This document shows, piece by piece, positions 52,365 through 60,035 of a DNA stretch of 64,000 nt. Position 1 is the stretch's first letter. Each line of letters starts with the position of its first letter. Below the pieces are notes generated by a model, which was not told the DNA's origin, made no database searches, and was given only the letters and a program-made list of their open reading frames with translations. Origin of the DNA: an uncultured Oscillospiraceae bacterium. Its GTDB lineage: Bacteria > Bacillota > Clostridia > Oscillospirales > Oscillospiraceae. A program made the translations under genes and the position numbers. The DNA is taken from NCBI GenBank assembly GCA_944386055.1, contig CALWZP010000006.1, positions 1 to 64,000 of the forward strand. The letters are read 5' to 3'.

Positions 52365-53870
52365 ATGGACAGAGAATATGACGCGGTGGTCATCGGCGGG
52401 GGACTGCTGGGCTGCTTTGCGGCCCGGGCGCTGTGCCGGCGGAAGCTGCGGGTGGCCCTGGTGGAACAGCGGGAGGATGTGTGCACCGGCATCAGCCGGG
52501 CCAACACCGCCATCGTCTATGCCGGGTATGACACCAAGCCGGGGACGCTGAAGACCCGGCTGTCGGTACAGGCCAACCGGGAGTTCGGCACCCTGTGCGG
52601 TCAGCTGGGTGTGCGGTTTCACCGGTGCGGCTCCCTGATGGTGGCTTTCGGGCCCCGGGGGCGGGAGAGCCTGACACGCAAGCTGGAGCAGGGGCGGATC
52701 AACGGCGTGGAGGGGCTGCGCCTGCTGCCCCGGGAGGAGGTGCTGGCGCTGGAGCCCGAGCCCGCCCTGTCCCCGGATGTGGAGGCGGCGCTGTGGTGCC
52801 CTCAGGTGGGGACGGTGGACCCCTGGGAACTGTGCCTGGCGGCGGCGGAGAATGCCGTGGACAACGGGGCGGAGCTGCTGCTGAATACCCGGGTCACCGG
52901 CCTGCGCCGGGAAGGGGAGGGCTATGCAGTGGAGACCGACCGGGGGTCCATCCGCTGCCGGGGGCTGGTGAACTGCACCGGCATCCGGGCGGACCAGATG
53001 GCGGAGCTGATTCACCGGCCCACCATCCGCATCGTGCCCACCAAAGGGGACTACTATGTTCTGGACACCGGGGCGGGGAAGAAGCTGCGCCATGTGATCT
53101 TCCACGAGCCGGAGGAGAAGGGCAAGGGGCTGACCATGGTGCCCACGGTGGACGGCAATGTGCTGCTGGGTCCCTCAGAGGAGGAGGCGGAGGACCGGGA
53201 GGACACCGCCACCCAGCGGGAGGGGCTGGAGTTCCTGCGTCGCCTGGCGGCCCGAGTGGCCCCGGGCATCCCTCTGGAGGAGACCATCCGCACCTTTGCC
53301 GCCATCCGCCCCAACCCCTATGAGGCGCTGGTGAACGGGGAGACGGGGGAGGTGACCCTCTCCCGGAAGAGCATCGGAGAGTTTATGGTGACCCAGGTGG
53401 AGGAGTGCCCCGGTATGGTGAGCATGATCGGGGTCAAGACGCCGGGGCTGACCTGCGCCGCCCTGCTGGGAGAGCACGCCGCCGGGCTGCTGCAGCCCTG
53501 GCTGGGGGATCCGCCGCCCAATCCGGAGTTCTGTCCCACGCGGCGGCGGCCGGTATACACCGCGGAACTGCCGCCGGAGGAGCTGGCCGCCCTGGTGAGA
53601 CAGGACCCCGCCTATGGCCGGGTGGTGTGCCGCTGCCGCATGGTCACCGAGGGGGAGGTGCGGGACGCGCTTCGGCGCACGCCGGGGGCGGTGACTCTGG
53701 ACGGGGTGAAATACCGCACCGGAGCGGGGATGGGCCGCTGCCAGGGCGGCGTATGTACCGAGCGGATCCTGGAGATCATGGCCCGGGAACTGGGGGCTTC
53801 CCCGGCGGAGATCGCCAAGGGACGGCGGGGCTCCTGGCTGGTAAAGGAGGGCGGAGATGGACCGGTATGA
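52365..53870 (+). CDS. FAD-dependent oxidoreductase with BFD-like [2Fe-2S] domain (anaerobic GlpA type)
   Basis: 501-residue flavoprotein. The N-terminal FAD fold DAVVIGGGLLGCFAARAL is followed by a DAO-type catalytic domain and a C-terminal BFD-like [2Fe-2S] domain (about 405-460; CRCRM then CQGGVC). This layout matches the clostridial glycerol-3-phosphate dehydrogenase/GlpA-like group. GAGAGGAGG precedes the ATG. The next gene overlaps by 14 bp and encodes the partner flavoprotein, so they probably form one complex. No glpK or glpF nearby; substrate assignment is provisional. Confidence 0.85.
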   Translation: MDREYDAVVIGGGLLGCFAARALCRRKLRVALVEQREDVCTGISRANTAIVYAGYDTKPGTLKTRLSVQANREFGTLCGQLGVRFHRCGSLMVAFGPRGRESLTRKLEQGRINGVEGLRLLPREEVLALEPEPALSPDVEAALWCPQVGTVDPWELCLAAAENAVDNGAELLLNTRVTGLRREGEGYAVETDRGSIRCRGLVNCTGIRADQMAELIHRPTIRIVPTKGDYYVLDTGAGKKLRHVIFHEPEEKGKGLTMVPTVDGNVLLGPSEEEAEDREDTATQREGLEFLRRLAARVAPGIPLEETIRTFAAIRPNPYEALVNGETGEVTLSRKSIGEFMVTQVEECPGMVSMIGVKTPGLTCAALLGEHAAGLLQPWLGDPPPNPEFCPTRRRPVYTAELPPEELAALVRQDPAYGRVVCRCRMVTEGEVRDALRRTPGAVTLDGVKYRTGAGMGRCQGGVCTERILEIMARELGASPAEIAKGRRGSWLVKEGGDGPV

Positions 53871-55158
53871 CCTGATCGTGGTGGGGGGCGGCCCCGCGGG
53901 AATGGCGGCGGCGCTGGCCGCCTGGGAGAGCGGCTGCCGCCGGGTGCTGCTGGCGGAGCGGCAGGAGCGCCTGGGGGGCGTGCTGCCCCAGTGCGTCCAC
54001 ACAGGCTTTGGACTGCTGGAGTACGGGGAGGAGTTCACCGGGCCGGAGTACGCCGCCCGGCAGATCGCACGGCTGTCCGCCACGGGGGTGGAGGTGCGCA
54101 CCGACACCACGGTGACCGCCATCGACCCTGACCGTACCGTGACCCTGCTGAGCCCTGACGGCCTGCGCCGGTGCCGGGGAGAGGCGGTGCTGCTGGCCTC
54201 CGGCGCCCGGGAGCGGGCCATCGGCTCCCTCCCTGTCACCGGCACCCGGCCGGCGGGGGTGTTCACCGCCGGGCAGGCGCAGCGGCTGATGAACCTGAAG
54301 GGGCTGTTCCCCGGGGAGCGGGCGGTGATTCTGGGCTCGGGGGACATCGGGATGATCGTGGCCAGGCGGCTTGCCCTGGAGGGGCGGCAGGTGCTGGGAG
54401 TTGCGGAGCTGGCGTCCCACGGCGGCGGGCTGTACCGCAACCGGCTGCAGTGCCTGGAGGAGTTCGGCATCCCCCTGTGGCTGAACACCACGGTGAGCCG
54501 TATCCACGGCCGGGACCGGCTGGAGGGGGTGACCCTCCGGAGAGCGGACGGGGCGGAGCGGGAGGTGGCCTGCGACACCCTGATCACCTCGGTGGGACTG
54601 ATCCCGGAGCGGGAGCTGCTGGAGCCCTTCCGGGACGGGGCGCTGCCTCCCTGGCTGCAGGTGTGCGGCAACGCCCGGCGGATCTATGACCTGGTGGACC
54701 GGGCGGCGGACCAGGCCGCCGGCCTGGCCCGGGAGACCGTGCGCTGCCTGGGGACGGAGCAGGCCCCCGTCCAGCCCCCGGAGGATCCGGGGGAGGCCCC
54801 GCAGCCCGGAGAGGAGGGGCTGGTATGTCTGGTGTGCCCCAGGGGCTGCGTACTCCGGCGCGGACCGGGAGACGGCGTGACAGGGGCGGGCTGCTCCCGG
54901 GGAGAGGAGTTCTTCCGCCGGGAGCTGGTGGAGCGCCGCCGGGTACTCACCGCGGTGGTCACTGCAGGAGGAGGCATTCGGGTGCCGCTGCGCACCACTG
55001 CGCCCATTCCGAGAGAGCGATTTCCAGAGGTGCTCGCGGCGCTGCGCCGCTGCCCGGTGGAGCTGCCGGTGGCGGCGGGGCAGACGGTGCTGCGGGACCC
55101 GGGAGACTGGGGCAGCGATGTGGTGGCCCAGTGCCGCTGCGGCCCGTCCGGGACATAG
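53857..55158 (+). CDS. NAD(P)/FAD oxidoreductase fused to DUF1667
   Basis: 433-residue protein: FAD/NAD(P) pyridine-nucleotide-disulfide-type reductase (about 1-300; LIVVGGGPAGMAAALAAW, VILGSGDIGMIVARRL) joined to a C-terminal DUF1667 domain (about 320-430). DUF1667 has four cysteines in CLVCPRGC...GAGC, probably binding a cluster or metal. In many Clostridia these are two separate genes of the glycerol-3-phosphate dehydrogenase operon; here they are one. GGAGGGCGGAG directly precedes the ATG, and the gene overlaps its upstream partner. Confidence 0.86.
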   Translation: MDRYDLIVVGGGPAGMAAALAAWESGCRRVLLAERQERLGGVLPQCVHTGFGLLEYGEEFTGPEYAARQIARLSATGVEVRTDTTVTAIDPDRTVTLLSPDGLRRCRGEAVLLASGARERAIGSLPVTGTRPAGVFTAGQAQRLMNLKGLFPGERAVILGSGDIGMIVARRLALEGRQVLGVAELASHGGGLYRNRLQCLEEFGIPLWLNTTVSRIHGRDRLEGVTLRRADGAEREVACDTLITSVGLIPERELLEPFRDGALPPWLQVCGNARRIYDLVDRAADQAAGLARETVRCLGTEQAPVQPPEDPGEAPQPGEEGLVCLVCPRGCVLRRGPGDGVTGAGCSRGEEFFRRELVERRRVLTAVVTAGGGIRVPLRTTAPIPRERFPEVLAALRRCPVELPVAAGQTVLRDPGDWGSDVVAQCRCGPSGT

Positions 55159-55170
55159 AAGAAACGAAAA

Positions 55171-55208
55171 CGGCGGGGCCCTGAAGCTGATGCTTCAGGG
55201 CCCCGCCG
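55171..55208. terminator. Terminator between convergent operons
   Basis: CGGCGGGGCCCTGAAGC / complement, 17-bp perfect stem with a 4-nt loop. It separates the flavoprotein operon from the second AOR operon. Confidence 0.8.
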
Positions 55209-55242
55209 CCATTTGAAAGGAGAAACCAGTGAGAGCGAACGG

Positions 55243-55542
55243 TCAGCCGCCCGCATAGGGGAGAAAGACCAGCACCTCGCAGCCGTCGGCCAGAGGGGTA
55301 TCTCCCCGGTCGGGCCGGTCGTATACGGTGGAATCGATGGAAAAGAGCAGTCCGCCCAACACCGCCTCCATCCCCTCGGCCGCCAGCCGGCGGGCAAAGG
55401 ATGGGTATTTGGAGGACAGCTGTTCCATGGCACCGTACAGGGTGAGCCCCGGGGTGAAGGGGAGCTCTGCCTTCAGGGTCCTGCTGTCCTGGGACATCCG
55501 AAGGATGTCGGGCAGGGGGGACATGATTTTGAATCGGATCAC
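55243..55542 (-). CDS. MoaD/ThiS-family sulfur carrier protein (second copy)
   Basis: 99-residue beta-grasp protein ending LPYAGG, the C-terminal Gly-Gly needed for thiocarboxylation. GTG start at 55542 with GGGGAGG 8 nt upstream. It is the last gene after the second AOR-family gene, mirroring the AOR-MoaD pairing at 10206-12386, and is likely devoted to that enzyme's pterin cofactor. It is clearly different in sequence from the first copy. Confidence 0.82.
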   Translation of the reverse strand: MIRFKIMSPLPDILRMSQDSRTLKAELPFTPGLTLYGAMEQLSSKYPSFARRLAAEGMEAVLGGLLFSIDSTVYDRPDRGDTPLADGCEVLVFLPYAGG

Positions 55543-55569
55543 GGATAAGACCTCCCCACGGACAGAGCC

Positions 55570-57423
55570 TCAGTCCTTCCAGAGGTCCGGAATGACATAC
55601 TCCAGTCCCAGTTTTTTCAGCGTCTCGGGCAGGGGCTTGCTGGTGGCCACATCCCAGCCGTTGCGCTTGTAGAAATTCTCGAACACATCCAGATCCCACA
55701 GCTTGGTGACAACCCCGGCGGTGGGGCCGTCCACCGGAGGCTGAGAGAACCGGGGGGAGACGGCGAGCTCCCGCTCCTTGGTCAGGCCGGCCCGGATGTT
55801 ATAGGCCCGGGCCAGAGACTTCACCCGCTCGCCCACGGTGAGCATTTCCTCGTTGTCCATGTCCCAGCCTGTGACCAGATTGATGAACTGGACCACGGGG
55901 CCCATCTTCCCTGCGGAGTAGAAGAAGCAGCTGCCATACACATCCATCAGCAGCCACTTGGTGTTGTTCCCGCCAAGATACCAGCCGATCTGGGCGAAGT
56001 TGGTGGGGTCCAGCGGCTCATTGTTGCCTACCTCGGGGTCGGGCCCGGCAAAGCCGCCGAAGGAGCCCGTCTCGGACAGAGTCAGATTGTAGTAGGCCAT
56101 GGGGGTCATACGCTCGTCCACCACATTGGGGGCGATGCCGCGGCCGGAGTAGACGCCGAAGTTCAGCGCCTCGCCGCCGATCATCTCGCAGATGTGCTTG
56201 ACGCCGCCGTACAGCTTTGCGCCAAAGCCCCTGCGGTGGGCGATGTCCTTGAGCAGCTGGTCCACGGCCTCGGTATTGCCCCAGGTCAGTTCCAGCCCGC
56301 CGGTGTCCTCCAGGGTGAGCAGTCCCTTCTCAAAGCACTCGATGACCAGGGAGATGACGAAGCTCATCTCCTTGCCGTCGAAGCCCAAATCCTCGCAGAT
56401 ATAACACAGACGGATGCCCTCGCCCATGTCGTCGTTGCCCATGTTGGTGGTGAAGCCGGCCAGGGGTTCAAACTCCGGTTCCTCCGCCACAAAGCCCTTG
56501 GCCTTGCCCTTCTTGATCTTGACCACGCCGGTGTGCGCCCACGGGCAGCCCCAGCAGGTGGTGCGGGTCTTGTCCGCCCACTCCTCCCGGTTTTCCATGG
56601 AGAACTGCTCGTAGTCATAGACATTGGTGGAATAGTTTTTGGTGGGAACGCCTGCCCGGGGGGGCAGATTGTCGAAATAACCCAGGGTGCCCACCCGCTT
56701 GACCATGTTGCCCAGGCCGCTGGCGGCTGCGGCCTCCAGAGCGTCCTTTCGGGCCTGGACAAAGTCGTCCGCCCAGGTGTCCACCGAGTTGTGCTCGGTG
56801 GAGATGATGATGGCCTTCAGCTTTTTGGAGCCCATCACCGCACCGGGGCCGTTGGTGGCCACTACATGGCCGTGGTCACACTCGATGCTGGCGTAGTGGA
56901 CCAGGTTCTCGCCGGCGGGGCCGATGCAGGCGGTGCTCTGATACTTGCCGCCGATCTCCGCCTCCAGCTCATCCTGAAGCTGCCAGGTGCCCATGCCCAG
57001 GTACTTTCCGGCGGGACGCAGCTCGATGCCGTCGTCCCGGATGACCAGAATGCTCCATTCCGGGGCCACATCCTCGATGATGATGGTCTCATAGCCCACA
57101 TGGCGCATCCGGGCACCGAAGTAGCCATTGGACTGGGCGGAGGTCATCAGGTCGGTGAGGGGGCCCAGGGTGGACACATGGACAATGCCGCTGCCGGGAT
57201 ATTTGGTGCCGTTGAGGGGCGCGGCCTGAAAAATGAGTTTGTTTTCCGGGTCAAAAGGCTTGACGGTTTCGGGGGGGACCTCGTCATAAAGAAGCTTGAT
57301 CCCGATGCCGTAGCCGCCCACGAATTTGCGGGTGGTCTCGGCATCGAGAACAGATTTGGTGATCTCTCCGGTACGGAGATTGATGCGGACCATGCGGTTC
57401 ACATAGGGAACACCGGATGCCAT
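55570..57423 (-). CDS. AOR-family tungsten oxidoreductase with an atypical cluster ligand
   Basis: 617-residue aldehyde ferredoxin oxidoreductase-family enzyme. Family segments: PGSGIVHVSTLGPLTDLMTS, VVATNGPGAVMGSKKLKAI, SMENREEWADKTRTTCWGC. The [4Fe-4S] ligands are Cys290, Cys293 and Cys499, but the third position is His297 (CWGCPWAH), where the family has Cys. Both AORs of the window were compared; the first has four Cys. No ferredoxin subunit is in the operon, so free ferredoxin may be the partner. Cotranscribed with an SDR, an MFS carrier and a MoaD-like protein. The start is uncertain: ATG 57423 (hairpin-bridged ribosome binding site) or ATG 57441 in the hairpin loop. Confidence 0.87.
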   Translation of the reverse strand: MASGVPYVNRMVRINLRTGEITKSVLDAETTRKFVGGYGIGIKLLYDEVPPETVKPFDPENKLIFQAAPLNGTKYPGSGIVHVSTLGPLTDLMTSAQSNGYFGARMRHVGYETIIIEDVAPEWSILVIRDDGIELRPAGKYLGMGTWQLQDELEAEIGGKYQSTACIGPAGENLVHYASIECDHGHVVATNGPGAVMGSKKLKAIIISTEHNSVDTWADDFVQARKDALEAAAASGLGNMVKRVGTLGYFDNLPPRAGVPTKNYSTNVYDYEQFSMENREEWADKTRTTCWGCPWAHTGVVKIKKGKAKGFVAEEPEFEPLAGFTTNMGNDDMGEGIRLCYICEDLGFDGKEMSFVISLVIECFEKGLLTLEDTGGLELTWGNTEAVDQLLKDIAHRRGFGAKLYGGVKHICEMIGGEALNFGVYSGRGIAPNVVDERMTPMAYYNLTLSETGSFGGFAGPDPEVGNNEPLDPTNFAQIGWYLGGNNTKWLLMDVYGSCFFYSAGKMGPVVQFINLVTGWDMDNEEMLTVGERVKSLARAYNIRAGLTKERELAVSPRFSQPPVDGPTAGVVTKLWDLDVFENFYKRNGWDVATSKPLPETLKKLGLEYVIPDLWKD

Positions 57424-57430
57424 AGTGCAG

Positions 57431-57463
57431 GAAGTCCGCATGGCGCGGACTTCTCCCTCCTTT
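57431..57463 (-). promoter_or_regulatory. Ribosome binding site with a hairpin before the AOR start
   Basis: Minus strand: AAAGGAGG (57463-57456), GA, then a perfect 9-bp hairpin GAAGTCCGC-GCCAT-GCGGACTTC (57453-57431), then 7 nt to the ATG at 57423. Linear distance is 32 nt; bypassing the hairpin leaves 9. The loop holds another in-frame ATG (57441) at 15 nt. It parallels the first AOR operon (9697-9732). Confidence 0.65.
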
Positions 57464-57484
57464 CGGGGAAAGATGGAAGATCCT

Positions 57485-57513
57485 CCCCACTGGCCGCGGC
57501 GCGGCCAGTGGGG
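57485..57513 (-). terminator. Hairpin between the SDR and AOR genes
   Basis: Perfect 13-bp stem CCCCACTGGCCGC / GCGGCCAGTGGGG with a 3-nt loop in the 123-bp gap. No long T-run follows (ATCTTCCATCTTTCC), so partial termination or mRNA stabilisation of the AOR-MoaD part is possible. Confidence 0.5.
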
Positions 57514-57546
57514 GGACTTGTCAAAATACCGGACGGAAGAGGCAGG

Positions 57547-58392
57547 TCACAGGGTGACCAGCTTGAACTCCCGGGTGGGATTGGTGTACTCGTTGATGGC
57601 GTTCTGGCCATAGTCGATGTAGATGTGCTGGCCGCTCATATAGCTGGCCATGTCGCTGTTGGCAAAGATGATGGGGCCGGCCATCTCGGAGGGCTGGGCA
57701 TAGCGGGTCTCCTTCTGGCCCTGCATGGCCTTGGCGTCCAGCAGGGAGGCCCACTGGTCGGTGAGCTGGGTCTGGGTGGAGCCCGGGCAGATGATGTTGA
57801 TGCGGATGCCGCGGTCGGCAAAGAAAGCGGTCATCTTCTTCACATACCAGGTCATGGCGCGCTTGGACAGGAAATAGCCCTGCAGCCCCGCCATCTTTCC
57901 AAAGTCCTTTTTCTCCACACGGGCGGCCATCTCATTCAGTACCTGCATGGTGGCCTCATAGCCCTGCGCCTCCACCAGCGGGGTGAGCTCCTCCCGGGTC
58001 TCCAGCCAGCCGGTGCCGCCCAGAGAGCCCATCAGGGCGATGGCCCCGCCGTCCTGCATGCGCTGGGTGAGATAGTCGGCGATGATGTACTTGTGACCCA
58101 CAAAATTGATGGCCACGGTGGTCTTGAAATCGGTTTTGACGCCGGAGACACCGGCAATACCGAAGAAACGGTCAATGTGGTCAGGAAGCTGCGTGAACGC
58201 CTCGTCAATGGACGCTTTGTCGCCCAGGTTGACCTTGATGCTCTTTTCCACGGGAAGGGTGATCTCCGCAATGTCCATGGCATATACCTTGGCCCCCAGG
58301 TCCAGCAGCATCTCACAGGTGGCCTTGCCCATGCCGGATGCGGCGCCGGTGACCACACAGGTTTTTCCCTGATAGCCCAGATAGTCTTTCAT
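57547..58392 (-). CDS. Short-chain dehydrogenase/reductase
   Basis: 281-residue SDR using NAD(P)(H). The nucleotide motif TGAASGMGKATCEM is N-terminal; the catalytic Tyr-X3-Lys is in GYFLSKRAMTWY; a Ser lies in ALMGSLGGTGW, and INIICPGSTQTQL follows. AAAAGGAGG precedes the ATG. Insertion between the Ser and Tyr makes it somewhat longer than classic 250-residue SDRs. Between an MFS carrier and an AOR-family enzyme, it probably oxidises an alcohol or reduces a ketone of the imported compound. Steroid-type substrates are possible but unproven. Confidence 0.87.
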   Translation of the reverse strand: MKDYLGYQGKTCVVTGAASGMGKATCEMLLDLGAKVYAMDIAEITLPVEKSIKVNLGDKASIDEAFTQLPDHIDRFFGIAGVSGVKTDFKTTVAINFVGHKYIIADYLTQRMQDGGAIALMGSLGGTGWLETREELTPLVEAQGYEATMQVLNEMAARVEKKDFGKMAGLQGYFLSKRAMTWYVKKMTAFFADRGIRINIICPGSTQTQLTDQWASLLDAKAMQGQKETRYAQPSEMAGPIIFANSDMASYMSGQHIYIDYGQNAINEYTNPTREFKLVTL

Positions 58393-58462
58393 AACAGATA
58401 AACCTCCTTTTAATTTTTCAACTGAAACAAATCACTGGAAGTGAATTTGAAAAGGGCGGAAC

Positions 58463-59725
58463 TTAGACCCACAGCTTGCGGGCGCGGTTATAGGCGATGA
58501 GGTTGAGCACCAGCGCCAGCACCATGCCGCCGGCGGCCACCGCGATGATGGTGTTATAAGTACCGGTGGTATCCAGAATGGCGGCGTAGATGGGGGCGGC
58601 CACCGAACTGACCAGCACGCCCACTGTGGCGGCCCAGCCGTAGATCTTGCCGTATTCCTTGTTGCCCATACTGCCGCGGATGAGCATGGGAGGAACCAGC
58701 TGCAGGGAACCGGCGGACATGCCGACCAGGAACGCGCCGATGAACACGGGCATCACGGCACCGTGAGAGGTGACCAGAGTGAACACGGCCACCAGCACCA
58801 GAATGACGGCGGCACCCAGCGTGGCCAGACCGCCCAGACGGTCGTTCACAAAGCCCAGCAGGATCTTGCCCACCACCAGGCCGATCATCATCAGAGAAGC
58901 CACGCGGGAGGCCTGGTCAATGGGGAAGCCCACACTGGTGGCGTAGTTGGTGATGTGGATCTGGAAGGAGCCATAGAAGTAGATGAGCATAATAGACAGA
59001 ATGATGAGATAGAAGAAAGGAGAGCGCAGGGCGTCCTTGGCGGTCAGCCCCTTATGGTCCTCCTCGCTGATGGCGGCGGTGTCCTGCCCGGGCTTATAGC
59101 CATAGGGGAGCAGCCCCTTGTCCTCGGGACGGGTGCGCAGCAGAAGGAGAGCGGCCAGGATGGAGATGACGCCGCCGATGGCGCCGGTGATCATGATGGC
59201 GGTGGTCCAGGAGAAGTTGGCGATCAGTTCGCCCACGATGGGGGCGAAGATAGCGCCGCCCAGGCCGGAGCAGGACATGGCGATGCCGGCGGCCAGGCCC
59301 ATGGAGGCGTGGAACCAGTTGTTCATCACGATGGGGATAAGCATGTAGCAGATGAAGGACAGGCCGATGCCGTTGACAACGGCGCCCACATACCAGCCGG
59401 CCACGCTGTTCATCAGACCGATGAGGATGGCGCCGCCGCCGCACAGAAGAGCGGCCAGAGCCACGGTGATGCGCACATCGTATTTCTTAAATACAAAGGC
59501 GGCCACCGGCTGGAACAGCGCCATGACCAGGGTGCGGATGGTGTCGTACACGGAGATGGCGGTCCTGGAGGTGCCTAAGGCCTCGGCAGCGGGGGTCATG
59601 TAGACTCCGATGCTGCCGCCCGACATGATTCCCATGGTGCCCAGCATGATCAGGCAGCAGCCGATCATGACGACCCAGGCGTAGTGAAACCGGGATTGAG
59701 TGCCGATGGTGTTGTTGGTTGACAT
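58463..59725 (-). CDS. MFS transporter (OFA-like)
   Basis: 420-residue major facilitator with 12 helices, similar to the oxalate/formate antiporter-like subgroup (N-terminus FHYAWVVMIGCCLIMLG). It begins the minus-strand operon with the SDR, AOR and MoaD-like genes, so it probably imports or exports their substrate or product (an acid or small organic anion). GGAGG stands 12 nt before the ATG. It is a divergently oriented paralogue of the transporter at 60036-61307. Confidence 0.88.
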   Translation of the reverse strand: MSTNNTIGTQSRFHYAWVVMIGCCLIMLGTMGIMSGGSIGVYMTPAAEALGTSRTAISVYDTIRTLVMALFQPVAAFVFKKYDVRITVALAALLCGGGAILIGLMNSVAGWYVGAVVNGIGLSFICYMLIPIVMNNWFHASMGLAAGIAMSCSGLGGAIFAPIVGELIANFSWTTAIMITGAIGGVISILAALLLLRTRPEDKGLLPYGYKPGQDTAAISEEDHKGLTAKDALRSPFFYLIILSIMLIYFYGSFQIHITNYATSVGFPIDQASRVASLMMIGLVVGKILLGFVNDRLGGLATLGAAVILVLVAVFTLVTSHGAVMPVFIGAFLVGMSAGSLQLVPPMLIRGSMGNKEYGKIYGWAATVGVLVSSVAAPIYAAILDTTGTYNTIIAVAAGGMVLALVLNLIAYNRARKLWV

Positions 59726-59809
59726 GATGTTTAGAACCCTCCTGTCTCAAAATATTTTGCAGCAAAAACACACAGGGGAGCGCGGGACAGACGGCTTTGC
59801 TGTACCGCT

Positions 59810-59838
59810 ATCATACCATGGAAGAGAGGGGCGGGTAA
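59810..59838 (-). promoter_or_regulatory. Promoter of MFS-SDR-AOR-MoaD operon
   Basis: Minus-strand TTACCC, 17-bp spacer, TATGAT with TGG extension. The operator lies 31 bp upstream of the -35. Confidence 0.5.
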
Positions 59839-59869
59839 CTACGCGAAAGGGTGATTCTGACAGAAAAGA

Positions 59870-59906
59870 AAAAGTAGTATTTCTCACCGTATGAGATACG
59901 ACTTTT
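59870..59906. promoter_or_regulatory. Operator palindrome, probable LuxR-type regulator site
   Basis: Imperfect inverted repeat: left arm AAAAGTAGTATTTCTCA, right arm TGAGATACGACTTTT. The right half-site (AGATACGACTTTT, ending 59906) is exactly 29 bp before the plus-strand -10 TATAAT at 59936. A matching half-site stands at the same 29-bp distance before the -10 at 63886. Confidence 0.72.
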
Positions 59907-59935
59907 AGGTGGTGGAAAAACAGAAAAAACTTTTG

Positions 59936-59941
59936 TATAAT
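59936..59941 (+). promoter_or_regulatory. -10 element of the second MFS gene
   Basis: TATAAT with no acceptable -35 at 16-18 bp, suggesting an activator-dependent promoter. About 95 bp before the ATG. Confidence 0.6.
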
Positions 59942-60035
59942 AAGTGAAACATATGGGTTTGTGATGTAACATAAATGAAATCAATAGGAGTGGGATACGG
60001 AAAAAGGGTAGTTTTTGAGAGAGGGGGAGCTGAAC

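Larger units (their letters stand above)
59726..60035. other. Divergent control region of the second AOR locus
   Basis: No gene. It contains a minus-strand promoter (59810-59838), a 37-bp imperfect palindrome (59870-59906) and a plus-strand -10 (59936-59941) with a poor -35. It is A/T-richer than its surroundings. Likely target of the LuxR-type regulator encoded at 61352-63829. Confidence 0.7.

Noticed and set aside
56194-58401. 735-codon plus-strand frame opposite the AOR and SDR genes
   Set aside because: Chance frame; spans the intergenic gap and hairpins of the real operon.
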